Below, one piece after another: positions 1-9,035 of a DNA stretch of 64,000 nt (its first letter is position 1; each line of letters opens with the position of its first letter). The notes under the pieces are model-generated. The model made no database searches. It saw only the letters and a program-made list of their open reading frames with translations, and was not told the origin of the DNA. This DNA comes from Rhabditoides inermis (lineage: Eukaryota; Nematoda; Chromadorea; Rhabditida; Rhabditidae). The position numbers were made by a program, and so were the translations under genes. The stretch spans positions 1-64,000 of the forward strand of contig CAWZYM010000398.1 of the NCBI GenBank assembly GCA_963966185.1, in the 5' to 3' direction.

Positions 1-214
1 CGCTAGAACCCTCGAATCAGCGATCCTCATACCTGTATTGATGATTGTATTGAGAAAACTCGGGTAACTCACTTATGAAAGAATATACTCGAGATTGCGT
101 ACGGCGAACGACTAGGGCGTCCTTTTTTTATTAGCGTTCCAATACCAACAGCTGCAGCCGCGACCAGCTATAGTATGCTACAGTGTATATACACCCTGCA
201 CTTCTGCACGGTAT

Positions 215-305
215 GCCATCTGCCATTCTCTCTCTCTCTCTCCCTCCCTCTCTCTCTCACTCCCTCCCTCCCTCCCTCTCCCTCTCTCCCTCTCTCCCTC
301 TCTCC
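215..305. repeat. CT-rich low-complexity tract
   Basis: Imperfect run of CTCTCT and CTCCCT units. It is the first of many pyrimidine or purine microsatellites in the window. Open frames across it encode only Leu/Ser or Arg/Glu repeats and are not genes. Confidence 0.9.
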
Positions 306-433
306 ACTCACATTCCATCCACGAATACGACGCACAGATCGAGTGTGGTTCGAAGGACGAAAGTGGATGGGCAAAGGGGGATCTGAACCGAGATTCGTTG
401 TGATGTTCATATGATTTTGATCACCTCTGCTTG

Positions 434-514
434 GTCCCTCAATTTGGGAGCTTGATAAATGATTGGTCCCTCAAATTGGGAAATTAATAATTGATTGGTC
501 CCTCAAATAATACT
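434..514 (+). repeat. Three tandem copies of a TTGGTCCCTC repeat
   Basis: Three units of about 31 nt, each starting TTGGTCCCTCAA and followed by an AT-rich stretch. Related units occur in the same orientation near 3624 and 3906-3945, so the motif brackets the 0.5-3.9 kb segment that holds the unknown genes. Confidence 0.7.
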
Positions 515-739
515 CTTGAAACATGTTTATTTCAGCACACCGAGCTGCCGCGGCTATTTCTCGTGCAATAACAAGTACGGTGTGGGGCAAACGCGGACGG
601 CACATTATTCGCCAGCAACAAGAGTGAACAACGAGCCGACCGCAACCTTTTATACCACCGACTGAGCGCCTTCTCGCATAAGCCCCGCCTACAATACTCT
701 TTTTTAACAGCAAGTACATTATTTCATCAGTGTATCGTC

Positions 740-1411
740 ATGGCATCGTCCGAAGAGGAGGGTGAGGATGCTTTTATTTCTTCTCACCTTGATGATCTCG
801 CGAATAATTTTCCCTCTTCGGAGCAATTGAAAATATCACAATTCGCTTTCGCTCATGGTCTGAAATACAAAGAGACTATGAGTTTGTACAAGCGCTTTAC
901 TGAAATCGCTACACTATACTACCGCCTGTCCATGTCCACTTTGCCATTTCATAGACGCGAGCGAGTGAAAATCAACCAAGAGATGGATACGCTGTTTGCG
1001 TATTTGATGAGGCGCTGGAAAGTGTCCGCGTCATCTCTTTGTCAATTGTTGTATTTTTAGGTAATCCGGACTTTGCAACAACAACAACATCATTTCTTTC
1101 GAATGGATCTATTTCCAGACGACCACACGGCTTGTTCACGACTATTCTCATCATCTTCCTCGCGCTCATCGTCGCCCTCCTCGTCGTCATCGAGTACTAC
1201 TACCACGAGTGCGAGTGCAAGTGCGGAGAGATCGAACTCATATTCCCGGCCATCCCGAGCACGCCATCCTCATTGCGCCCCATCAGCGACACCACCGTCT
1301 TCGACTCGTAATGAGCACACACCTGTGAGGTTTTTCGATGACGATCGCCCCATTCATGTTTGCTCAAAAACATATGACCTTTGCCCCGATCCTACCAGTG
1401 CGGATCAATAA
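740..1411 (+). CDS. Hypothetical protein, acidic N-terminus and Ser-rich tail (two exons)
   Basis: I do not recognise this protein. A reading frame starts at ATG 740 (Met-Ala-Ser-Ser then Glu/Asp) and meets TAG at 1058-1060, but the same frame continues to 1411. Removing a 39-nt GT..AG segment (1022-1060, ending TTTTTAG) deletes that stop and keeps frame, giving about 210 residues: exons 740-1021 and 1061-1411. The first half is acidic then amphipathic and helical-looking. The second has a Gln-His run followed by a long Ser/Thr/Ala-rich stretch. Without the intron the gene would be 106 codons. It lies between the GGTCCCTC repeats and the minus-strand gene pair, so it may belong to a mobile element. 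The intron is shorter than most here, so the model is tentative. Confidence 0.4.
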
Positions 1412-2572
1412 GCCTCACCGAAACCGCAACCTGCCATAGATTCTATACTTTCCAGATAACCAATTTCAGATTTGCATAATTATCGAAATACGACAGGGCG
1501 ACCACTTGCTTTTTCCAGACCGCGCCTCTCCAGCACATACTCGGCAGATTGAGGGTGACACGTAAGCACAATGTTCAGATAGTTCAGAAGCAGCTTTGGC
1601 TGCTGCCATAAATCTAGATCGATAGTGCTAGCCACTTGACACGCACCGCCAGCAATCATTCGCGCGCGAGTAACGTGTGAGATCCAATGAATACATGGTG
1701 TGATAGGCGATTGGAACACAGGACCGTTATGTCATAGGACAGTACATAGGTAACTAGACAACATAGATAATTACATGGCATGTCATCACCCAGTGAGATA
1801 CTCGGGCTTAGATCTGCGCATGGAAACATGAGCTGGTCTACGTTCAGCACATCATTCCGTGAGCTGATGTGAGGTGAACTCAGTAATGAGCACGATATTG
1901 TGCTGATCACTAATCAGCACACAAAATTAGTGTGCTGATGTGTTTTTGTATGTACTTTGTCATGGATATTTTTTCATGGAGATTTCAGATATATGCATAT
2001 CCTTAACTCACCAAACCTAAAACGCAATTTCTGGTTATGTTTTCAGTTCCCTCTGTAGTGAATATGACATAAATAGTTTGAGAAAAGGCAATAGTGAGTA
2101 GGTGAGATCAAATTTTTCATCCTCTATCGCCTCTATCCAGCCTTTTGTTCTTATGTAAAACCACCATCGATCATTAATGTCTCGAAACGAAATCCCCACA
2201 TTCCATTGCGAAATGCGATCAGCGCAATAGTTAATACATTTCTAATCATTTACCAGTGTATATTTAACAGTTGTCAGAGTGAAGTTTTAGTCAGACACGT
2301 TCACACGTGTCTTTCTGCCACTCATATTTTATAAGTGTTTGTTTATTTTACAAATTATGGGAATTTAACTCTACATAATTTTATTGTGTCAAAACTCATC
2401 TCTGTTGAACACTTGTGTTATAATACATCTTTAAGCATTGATCGGCACATTACCGTAATCCTCGTCTGCTCACAGAGCAATTAGCAGGCGAGCAGAGCGC
2501 GAATGCGGCACGACCTCACTCTCACTCAGACGTGGGGTCATTACATGCACACTTAATCAGCTGGTAAGAAGT
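1412..2572. other. No gene recognised
   Basis: AT-rich sequence without convincing exons. It contains a small palindrome around 1908-1940 (AATCAGCACAC facing GTGTGCTGATG) and scattered TGCTGAT/ATCAGCA words that recur near 3750-3800. Confidence 0.5.
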
Positions 2573-3109
2573 TTAAATTGCTGTTTTCCACAAACGAATT
2601 CGTAGCCTGTCATATCCGCTGCCGTTTTGAAGCTTGATCTTCTTCTTCTTATTTCCTTCCTCCTCGTTCTCTTCAGTCCTCAGACGTTTCCGAGTTCGGA
2701 GTGTAGGCGCATGGTCCGCTTGGTCCGCTCCCTTTTCAAACACTTTGTTTGAGTCATCTGCGCCCGATTCCTCTGGTTCACTAGGAAAGACTTTTCCGTC
2801 TGACACCTTATCATTCCGGCGGACGGGTTGAAATATGGGCTGGCGCGGTGATGTCGTGGCGGGCGGTGGTATCGTCTTACTCTTACAGTAACAATCAAAA
2901 ACCATTCCACTATTTACATGAGCACTTTTATCCCACCAAATTTGCTGATTCAAATCTATAGAACGCGCAATATGATCAGCATAAAATGCAAACTTTTGTG
3001 CTTCAGTCAATCTATTGTCATACAAAGCGTTGCCTCTTGTTGAGACATCGCTGGCAATCGAGCTATAGTTGTCACATGGACATTTATTCATTTTTTCAAA
3101 CAACCGCAC
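2573..3109 (-). CDS. Hypothetical basic protein with Lys/Glu-rich C-terminus
   Basis: Single uninterrupted frame of 178 residues with no introns, unlike the host genes in this window. The N-terminal third has three Cys near the start (Cys-Pro-Cys) and a Trp-Trp pair. The C-terminal third has a nuclear-localisation-like cluster (Arg-Lys-Arg, then Glu run, then Lys-Lys-Lys-Lys). It lies 43 nt downstream of the other minus-strand frame at 3153-3458, which is compact spacing more like a viral-type mobile element than nematode nuclear genes. I do not recognise the family and assign no function. Confidence 0.4.
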   Translation of the reverse strand: MRLFEKMNKCPCDNYSSIASDVSTRGNALYDNRLTEAQKFAFYADHIARSIDLNQQIWWDKSAHVNSGMVFDCYCKSKTIPPPATTSPRQPIFQPVRRNDKVSDGKVFPSEPEESGADDSNKVFEKGADQADHAPTLRTRKRLRTEENEEEGNKKKKIKLQNGSGYDRLRIRLWKTAI

Positions 3110-3152
3110 AAGAAAATGACAAAAGTATTAATGATCGGCTCAATTGCAGTGA

Positions 3153-3458
3153 CTATATCGGTTCTCGTACTGCCATGACGGCGGCCTCTGCGAGAGGTTT
3201 GACAAGAATCTTTCCATCCGTCAAAAGCGCCTGTCTCGCCTTTTCACATTGGCGTATCTGAGAAAGAACAACTAGTGTTTCCATGTATCTCTTGAATATC
3301 TTCTTCTTCACGGCGTCCACCTTTAGTCGATTATGAATGAGGTTATAAACAAGTTCAATGAGAATTCCAATCTCTCCGTTGGAAGCTGTTTTGATCAAAG
3401 AACCATTTTTCTGTACGCGGCGAAGAAAATTGATGTGTCGAATAATGCGACCACTCAT
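3153..3458 (-). CDS. Small conserved-looking protein, possibly Maverick/Polinton-associated
   Basis: Intronless frame of 101 residues starting Met-Ser-Gly-Arg. The pattern is RHxxFLRRxxK, then a hydrophobic helix ending ELVYNLI, then KKKIFKRY and a basic helix. This resembles, from memory, a short protein carried by many invertebrate Maverick/Polinton-type elements: FLkxL, then E..NlL.G, then K.KL..YK..LR. The resemblance is by pattern only. Its tight pairing with 2573-3109 on the same strand fits a compact element. No polymerase, integrase, ATPase or capsid gene is visible here, so if it is such an element it is a remnant. Confidence 0.4.
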   Translation of the reverse strand: MSGRIIRHINFLRRVQKNGSLIKTASNGEIGILIELVYNLIHNRLKVDAVKKKIFKRYMETLVVLSQIRQCEKARQALLTDGKILVKPLAEAAVMAVREPI

Positions 3459-3904
3459 GATGGATGTGAATGAACGAATGACGTAATTACGCTACTCTAT
3501 CATGTTAACTTATAGAGAATCAGAGACTGGTGGAGGAGGAGCAAAAGAGAGTTTGTGAGTGACAACATAGGCATAGTTGCAATAACTTCGAAATAGGAAC
3601 GGGCGAAAACAAATAACAATACATTGGTCCCTCGAGTTAGAAGATACATTCAGTCGCATTTTATTACACTCTCGTTTCGTAAGCGTATCCATCAACCCTT
3701 CACAATTTTAACATGTTTCGTAACTTGTACTTGGTGAGCATGTGGCAGTAGATGATCAGCACACGTGGCACGCAGCTGGCGCATGCTCATCAGCACGCAT
3801 GCCTAGACACGCCAGGGTGGTGGGGCAGCGCTGCGACACGCTATCAATTGCATACTGTCAATACTGTAAACAGTCAAAAGAACTATGACAATTAACTGAA
3901 GAAT

Positions 3905-3946
3905 TGGTTGGTCCCTCGAATTATTAATTGGTTGGTCCCTTTTATT
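3905..3946 (+). repeat. Two further GGTTGGTCCC units
   Basis: Two tandem copies of a TTGGTTGGTCCC unit separated by AATTATTAATTG. They match the repeats at 434-514 in sequence and orientation. Confidence 0.6.
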
Positions 3947-3973
3947 ACATTTTTCCTTATTGCTAATTTACAG

Positions 3974-4090
3974 GCTGCTCTGCAACTGGACATGTCAAAT
4001 CTGCTCGTTCATCGCCACGCAGTGACCGACTCTGAGTTGGCACGTCTGAGGCGCGACGCGGAATTGGCCCGCAGCTCTCCGCAACTCTAA
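3974..4090 (+). CDS. Possible terminal exon of an unidentified gene
   Basis: A TTTACAG acceptor at 3973 is followed by 38 open codons (rich in Leu, Arg, Glu and Ala; helical) ending at TAA 4088-4090, 13 nt before the retrotransposon. No matching upstream exon was found. It could be a chance frame or the end of a gene whose 3' UTR took the insertion. Confidence 0.2.
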   Translation, partial: AALQLDMSNLLVHRHAVTDSELARLRRDAELARSSPQL

Positions 4091-4103
4091 TTGTGGTTAG
4101 TTT

Positions 4104-4247
4104 GCGTGTTTAGAACTCCGCCCGACTGAGCTTGCGCGGAGCGGTCGCGCGGCGTTACCGTAGTCTCGAGCTGTTGGCTGAGTATCTGTTCACTTTGCGC
4201 GCGATGAGTGTTGTGAAATTCCACCGATCCTCATTCTACGCGCTTGG
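4104..4247 (+). repeat. Split direct repeat A1
   Basis: Identical over 144 bp to 7306-7449. Contains ATG at 4204 and 14 codons that run into a GTGACG splice-donor-like site at 4247, so it may serve as a leader exon. Probably also holds the promoter. Confidence 0.9.
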
Positions 4248-4548
4248 TGACGTTGTGGACGGTGTGTTTTTATATCGTTAACCTGTTTTTTGTTTTCGAT
4301 CATTTTCCTGAAGTACGGATAATTTTTTTTTTGGAGGTTTCATATCCTTTTTTCCCGTTCTGTCTCATCCTTCTCTTGCCTTCGCCGTTCAGTACGTGCC
4401 CTTCATTTAGGCCCCTTTCAAATTTTAGGACGTTTTCCCTCATTTCGCATATTTTTTTCGTCCCTTCAAAGCGCATGATTTTACCCGCATTTCAGCCAAA
4501 TTTGATTGCAGGTGACTGACTATCTTTCAGCCAATTTTCTTTTGCAGT
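4248..4548 (+). other. Retroelement leader / probable intron upstream of gag
   Basis: T-rich, non-coding. It begins at the donor-like GTGACG and ends with three closely spaced acceptors (near 4511, 4530 and 4547), the last being TTTGCAG one base before the gag ATG. It reads as a spliced leader region. Confidence 0.5.
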
Positions 4549-5223
4549 ATGTCCGCCCCGCCTGTAGTGCCCGGTGCTGTTCCGCCTGTCGCGGCCCCCG
4601 CAGCAGTGGTTGCCCCTCCGGCCGCGCCTCCTGCCCCGCCCGCAGCCCCCGCTCCGGGTGCTCCCATTGCTCTTGACGTGCTGGCTGCCAGCCTCAGGCC
4701 GTTCCTTCAGCTGCGCGAGCCTCGAGCTCAGCCCCCTGCCTTGGCCAACAAGTCTTTCGCAGCCCAGGCATCCGTCCTGCACAAGGCTCTCTCTTCCCTC
4801 GACGAGACCCTCGTCTCCCGCGACCCCACCGAGAAGATCAAGGAGGCGATTTCCGTGCTCGAGAAGAGGTACCACCTCGTGGTCGCGGCGGACAGGGACC
4901 CTTCGGTCCTCAAGCTCGCCGACGGAGTGGACGCGCTGGCCGCACTGCCCGGCGGATCTGGAGTGGACGACCCTCTTCGTCTCCTTCTGCTTTCCAAGGC
5001 CCTCCAGGGAGATAGCGGTAGGGAGTCTCGCTCGTCGCGCTCCGACGACCGGCGTCGCTCGAGGTCCCGTTCGCCCTTTCGGACCGGGGACGGTGGCAGC
5101 CGTGGCCGCCGTCCCGCTTCCGGATACGGCATGGGCAACGGCTCCGGAGGTTCCTCCTCCAAGTCCCGCTGCTTCCGTTGCCAGCGCTTCGGCCACGTCG
5201 CCGCCAGCTGCCGTCATTGGTGA
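4549..5223 (+). CDS. gag: Retrotransposon gag-like protein with CCHC zinc knuckle
   Basis: 224 residues. The N-terminal 50 residues are almost all Pro, Ala and Val. A helical core follows, then an Arg/Ser-rich stretch and a C-terminal knuckle Cys-Phe-Arg-Cys with Gly-His four residues on and a final Cys, spaced CX2CX4HX4C. This is the classic nucleic-acid-binding motif of retroelement gag proteins. The ATG at 4549 is chosen because a TTTGCAG acceptor sits immediately upstream. The stop overlaps the start of the RT-coding region, which lies in another frame. It is the first gene of the element and would package the RNA. Confidence 0.75.
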   Translation: MSAPPVVPGAVPPVAAPAAVVAPPAAPPAPPAAPAPGAPIALDVLAASLRPFLQLREPRAQPPALANKSFAAQASVLHKALSSLDETLVSRDPTEKIKEAISVLEKRYHLVVAADRDPSVLKLADGVDALAALPGGSGVDDPLRLLLLSKALQGDSGRESRSSRSDDRRRSRSRSPFRTGDGGSRGRRPASGYGMGNGSGGSSSKSRCFRCQRFGHVAASCRHW

Positions 5224-5224
5224 G

Positions 5225-7195
5225 TTTCTGGGTGATGGTGTGAGGGAATGTCTGGGGTTCTGGCTCGCTATTGGTGCCGGTCCGTTTGTCGCTTCGGTCA
5301 TCCGGCGCGGTTTCTCTCTTGACTTTGTCTCCGACCCCGTCGTGCCTAAGGAGCCTAATAGGGCGTCTTCCAGGGAGCACGGTAAGTTTGTTGACGATTC
5401 TATTGCTAGTTATCTTCGAGACGGAGTGGTGTCGGAGGTGTTTTCGGAGCCCGACGTCGTCAGCCCCCTCTCAGTCGACGTGCGCCCGTCTGGCAAGCTG
5501 CGGCTGATTCTGGATTTGAAGCGGCTCAACGCGTTCCTCCCAAAGTATCCTATGCGTTTCGAGGACGCGCGGACTCTCTGGAGCTTCGCGAGGTCATTCA
5601 CCTTCGGGGCCACTTTCGATTTGCACGCCGGCTACCACCACTTTCAGATAGATCCTCGAGACCGCCAGTTCCTCGGTTTTCAGTGGGGAGAGACAGTACA
5701 CGGAGTTCCTAGGTTCTTCACCTTTACAGCGCTCCCCTTCGGCCTTTCCCCCGCGGCGTTCGTCTTCTCTAAGTGCCTGCGCGTGTTGGTCGAGCACTGG
5801 AGGGCAGACGGGATACAAGTGACCATGTTTTTAGATGATGGAATTATCCTAGGGCGTTCGGAGCTCGAGGTGCAACAAGCTGTTGACAGGGTCAGGAGGG
5901 ACCTCGTGTCAGCGGGTCTCGTGGCCGCCGAGGAGAAGTGCCAGTGGCATCCGCGAGACGTCGTCGAGTGGTTGGGCCTGGTTTGGGACCTGAGGCGGAA
6001 GGAGGTGTGGCCCTCTTCGCGTAGGCTGGAGAGTGCGATTGACCGTGTTGAGAAGTGCCTCAGTGGGCGTGGTGGTCTCAGTGGGCCAGAGCGATCAGTG
6101 TCGCTCCTTCAGTGTGTCAACGGGACTCTTGCATCGCTAAGCCTGCTCGTTCCAGATGGCCTGCGGAACACGAGACGTCTCCTCTCTTTGGCTGCAGACG
6201 GCTCTCTCCGATGGTGGCACGGTGACGAGGAGGTGGAGGTGCGGCAGGGACACGCGAACATCGGTAAGTCTCGAGTGATTGGAGATGCCGAATTGAGGGA
6301 GTTGCGCTGGTGGCTATCGGTTCTGCGAGCCGGTTGCCGCAGGTCTTTGTACGACGACGAGCGGCCTTTCAGTGTGATAATTGAGACTGACGCGTCAGCG
6401 GACGCCCTAGGAGTTATCGTGAGGAAGGGCGATGAGGAGCGTAGCACATCTAGAAATCTCTCCCTCGAGGAAGAATGCCAATCGAGTGCGTACAGAGAGT
6501 TGCTAGGAATCCTTTTCGCGGCAGAAGTCTTCGGCGGCGAGTGGAGGGGATTAAGAGTGTTGTTCAAAACCGATAGCACTTGCGCCAGCCTTATTATCGA
6601 GAGAGGTAGCATGAGTGACAAGCTGCAAGCCCTGTGCGAGCGGTTCTGGGAGTGCGCTAGGGTACACGGGTTTGACGCGGTCGTTTCGTGGGTGCCCCGC
6701 GGTGAAAACGCGGCAGCGGATTCGGAAAGCAGAGTGGTGGATACGGACGATTGGGGAATAAGGCCCGATATCTTCAGGCTCGTCTCTCGCCGCTTCGGGC
6801 CCCACGACGTCGACATCTTCGCCTCCAGCACCAACCACCAACTTCCCCGGTTCTTCTCCAGGAGACCCGATGTCGGTTCCCTCGGCTGCGATATCTGGAG
6901 GTCGGTTGAAGCATGGGAAGGGAGGTTGTGGGCCTGCCCTCCCCCCAAGTTGATTGCTAGATTTCTGTCGGAGGCCGAAAGGAGACACTCTAGGGGTACT
7001 TTGGTGGCCCCCCTGTGGCGCAGCGCCCCCTACTTTCCTCTGCTCAAACCTGGCGGCGAATGGGCGCCTTTCGTGGTGGACTCCCTCGTATACGGCAAGG
7101 GAGCAAGGGTCATCACCCCCGCACCCAGGGGTAACGAAGTCTTTAAGTCGGATAGGCTAGATTTCCCTCTCGCCTTCATCAGCTTTGCGTTCTAG
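5225..7195 (+). CDS. Retrotransposon reverse transcriptase - RNase H polyprotein
   Basis: The frame is open from about 4574, overlapping gag, but recognisable homology begins near 5335. RT motifs appear in order: SGKLRLILDLKRLN near the start, FDLHAGYHHFQI, LPFGLSPAAFVF, and the active-site box FLDDG (Asp-Asp at 5834-5839) in place of the usual YxDD. RNase H follows, with an ETDAS segment, a downstream TDS and an AADSESR end. After it comes the conserved HDVDIFASSTNHQLPRFFS region typical of DIRS-order elements. No integrase or aspartic protease is evident. Relative to gag the frame is shifted by one, so expression needs frameshifting, splicing or reinitiation; no clear signal chooses between these. 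It ends 20 nt before B1. Confidence 0.85.
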   Translation, partial: FLGDGVRECLGFWLAIGAGPFVASVIRRGFSLDFVSDPVVPKEPNRASSREHGKFVDDSIASYLRDGVVSEVFSEPDVVSPLSVDVRPSGKLRLILDLKRLNAFLPKYPMRFEDARTLWSFARSFTFGATFDLHAGYHHFQIDPRDRQFLGFQWGETVHGVPRFFTFTALPFGLSPAAFVFSKCLRVLVEHWRADGIQVTMFLDDGIILGRSELEVQQAVDRVRRDLVSAGLVAAEEKCQWHPRDVVEWLGLVWDLRRKEVWPSSRRLESAIDRVEKCLSGRGGLSGPERSVSLLQCVNGTLASLSLLVPDGLRNTRRLLSLAADGSLRWWHGDEEVEVRQGHANIGKSRVIGDAELRELRWWLSVLRAGCRRSLYDDERPFSVIIETDASADALGVIVRKGDEERSTSRNLSLEEECQSSAYRELLGILFAAEVFGGEWRGLRVLFKTDSTCASLIIERGSMSDKLQALCERFWECARVHGFDAVVSWVPRGENAAADSESRVVDTDDWGIRPDIFRLVSRRFGPHDVDIFASSTNHQLPRFFSRRPDVGSLGCDIWRSVEAWEGRLWACPPPKLIARFLSEAERRHSRGTLVAPLWRSAPYFPLLKPGGEWAPFVVDSLVYGKGARVITPAPRGNEVFKSDRLDFPLAFISFAF

Positions 7196-7215
7196 CTCAC
7201 CGGTTTTTCTGTTCT

Positions 7216-7305
7216 AGCCCGTTCCACCCTTATATCGTTTGTTGCGAAGGAGGGCGATTCATGGTTCTAAATGAGCGTTATAGCGGAGCGCAGCGCAGCT
7301 ATAAT
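7216..7305 (+). repeat. Split direct repeat B1
   Basis: Identical over 90 bp to B2 and abuts A2 directly. Carries an inverted pair, TTATAGC (7278-7284) and GCTATAA (7298-7304), around a GC-rich 13-nt spacer right at the B1/A2 junction. It is a plausible recombinase site. Confidence 0.9.
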
Positions 7306-7449
7306 GCGTGTTTAGAACTCCGCCCGACTGAGCTTGCGCGGAGCGGTCGCGCGGCGTTACCGTAGTCTCGAGCTGTTGGCTGAGTATCTGTTCACTTTGC
7401 GCGCGATGAGTGTTGTGAAATTCCACCGATCCTCATTCTACGCGCTTGG
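7306..7449 (+). repeat. Split direct repeat A2
   Basis: Identical to A1. The identity stops one base into the splice-donor-like site: A1 continues TGACG, A2 continues CCCCACC. The internal copy therefore lacks the donor. Confidence 0.9.
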
Positions 7450-7488
7450 CCCCACCCTCCCACCCCGTCTCACTCCGGCGCATTGCAG

Positions 7489-8518
7489 GTCTCGCCGAGA
7501 GAGCGGCGTTTCTGCTGGCTCCGCAGGTCGGCAGGGACCTCCAGAGCTGCAGAGAGCTGTTCGAGAAGGTCATCAGCACCAGCAAAGCCCCGACTACCAT
7601 ATCCGCTTACAAGTCCGCCATCGGCCAACTGTGCCATTTTGCCGAGCAGAACCAGCTCCCCGAGGGAGACGCGTCGACCCTGATCGCATTCCTCCTGGAC
7701 AGATTCGAGAGGAAGAAGGCGATCGGGCCGGTGATCCCGGCGAGTAACCTGTTCTGGGGATCTGCGATCCAGGTGAGCAAGCGTTCGGTCGTACGAGATT
7801 TGACGCGACCGTTTCAGCCCGACTTAGCGGCTCTGGTGGGCCGTTTCGGCGAGTGTGCGCGCAGAGCGAGGCCCCCGGCTACGCACAGCAGTCCCGCCTC
7901 GTTGCACGACGTCAACAAGATAATCATCAACGGAGTCGTCGGGGACGAGCTGAGGGACTACCGAGCCGGCATCCTCGCCCTCCTCGGGTTCGGCGGGCTG
8001 CTGCGGGTCAGCGAGGTCTGCGCGTTGAGAGCAGAGGTGAGGGATATGAGAGAACGGCGGACCGGGTCACGTGACTATTCTAGGACTGTTCGATCAACGG
8101 CGACACTCTGCGCGTCCTCATCAAGTGCAGCAAGACCGACCAGAGAGGGGACGGCCAGACTGCCTTCGTCGAGCTCGGCTCGGAAGGAGACCAGAGGAGG
8201 ATCATGTGGGCCAAGACTCCACCATCGGGCCCGTTGCTGCTCACGAGGGCGTCCACCACCGCCTCCCCAGACTTGCTGCGCAAGGACTTGTCGCAGGTTC
8301 GAACTTCCTTACATCTGACCCCCGTAGTCGTCAGGTTTCAGGTGTGCAACAAGCTGGGCATCCCCGCGCTGAAGCCCCATGGCCTGCGTTCCGGAGGAGC
8401 GTCCCACCGGATTGGTTCTGGCGTCGAGATCGGGAAGGTGCTCAAGGCCGGACGGTGGAGGAGCGCATCATCTCTCGACAGCTATGTCTCTCCCTCTCCC
8501 GCTCTGCACGGCCTGTAG
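7489..8518 (+). CDS. Tyrosine recombinase of the retrotransposon (three exons)
   Basis: Exons 7489-8036, 8084-8296 and 8342-8518, with introns of 47 and 45 nt, both GT..AG and phase 0. The catalytic set of the phage-integrase family is complete: Arg I in LLRVSEV (8004-8006), His-x-x-Arg in HGLRSGG (8378-8389), a Gly-Arg-Trp, and the nucleophile Tyr in SYV (8483-8485). The N-terminal part resembles a core-binding SAM-like domain. No in-frame ATG precedes it. The first exon begins after a CATTGCAG acceptor, and joining the A1 leader exon (donor at 4246/4247) to it is exactly in frame. The gene lies between A2 and B2. It would integrate the circular cDNA. The start is inferred, not seen. Confidence 0.8.
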
Positions 8519-8945
8519 CCGCCAGCACATGACCTCCTTCTTTTACCCGCCCGCTCACCGCGGCCACCCAGCCGCTCACCATATCCTCGTTGCGTATTGT
8601 TGTATCGTTGTCCTTTTGAGCCGTTCCGTCATGTTGTCCACTCTCTCCCTTCCGACCTTATCGCCCCCTCACTTTCATCCACTCTCAACGTTTTTTGCCT
8701 ACTTACTGTCCCCCGAGCTTATTTGTTATCTCTTGTTGTGTTGTCGCTATGTTCGTTGTTGTTCGTTATTCTGTTCGCAGCGCGATAAACTCTTGTTCCC
8801 CCGTCTCGCCCGTCCTTGCAGGCTCCGTTTTCTCACGCGGAACTGGCGCGCTCATCGACACCGTCGGATTCCCCGGCGTGCGTATCTCCTTCGCCGACAC
8901 CTTATTTGACACTAGTGTTGTGCTCGCACCGTCCACATACGATAA
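8519..8945 (+). other. 3' non-coding part of the retrotransposon
   Basis: Between the recombinase stop and B2. C/T-rich, with no further domain recognised; an open frame here shows no family features. Confidence 0.5.
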
Positions 8946-9035
8946 AGCCCGTTCCACCCTTATATCGTTTGTTGCGAAGGAGGGCGATTCATGGTTCTAA
9001 ATGAGCGTTATAGCGGAGCGCAGCGCAGCTATAAT
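8946..9035 (+). repeat. Split direct repeat B2 (right end of the retrotransposon)
   Basis: Identical to B1, with the same TTATAGC/GCTATAA inverted pair at 9008-9014 and 9028-9034. Followed by host sequence that shares GTGTTTA with the start of A1. Confidence 0.9.

Noticed and set aside
175..414. Overlapping open frames on both strands across the CT tract
   Set aside because: They encode only Leu/Ser/Pro or Arg/Glu repeats produced by the microsatellite.
3153..3261. Plus-strand frames opposite the minus-strand small gene
   Set aside because: They are antisense shadows of the 101-codon frame, which has the better composition.
6109..6948. 279-codon minus-strand frame inside the RT-RNase H gene
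   Set aside because: Antisense of a GC-rich coding region; no family features.
7334..7747. Frame starting at the A2 ATG and running into the recombinase region
   Set aside because: It is in a different frame from all recombinase motifs and has none of its own.
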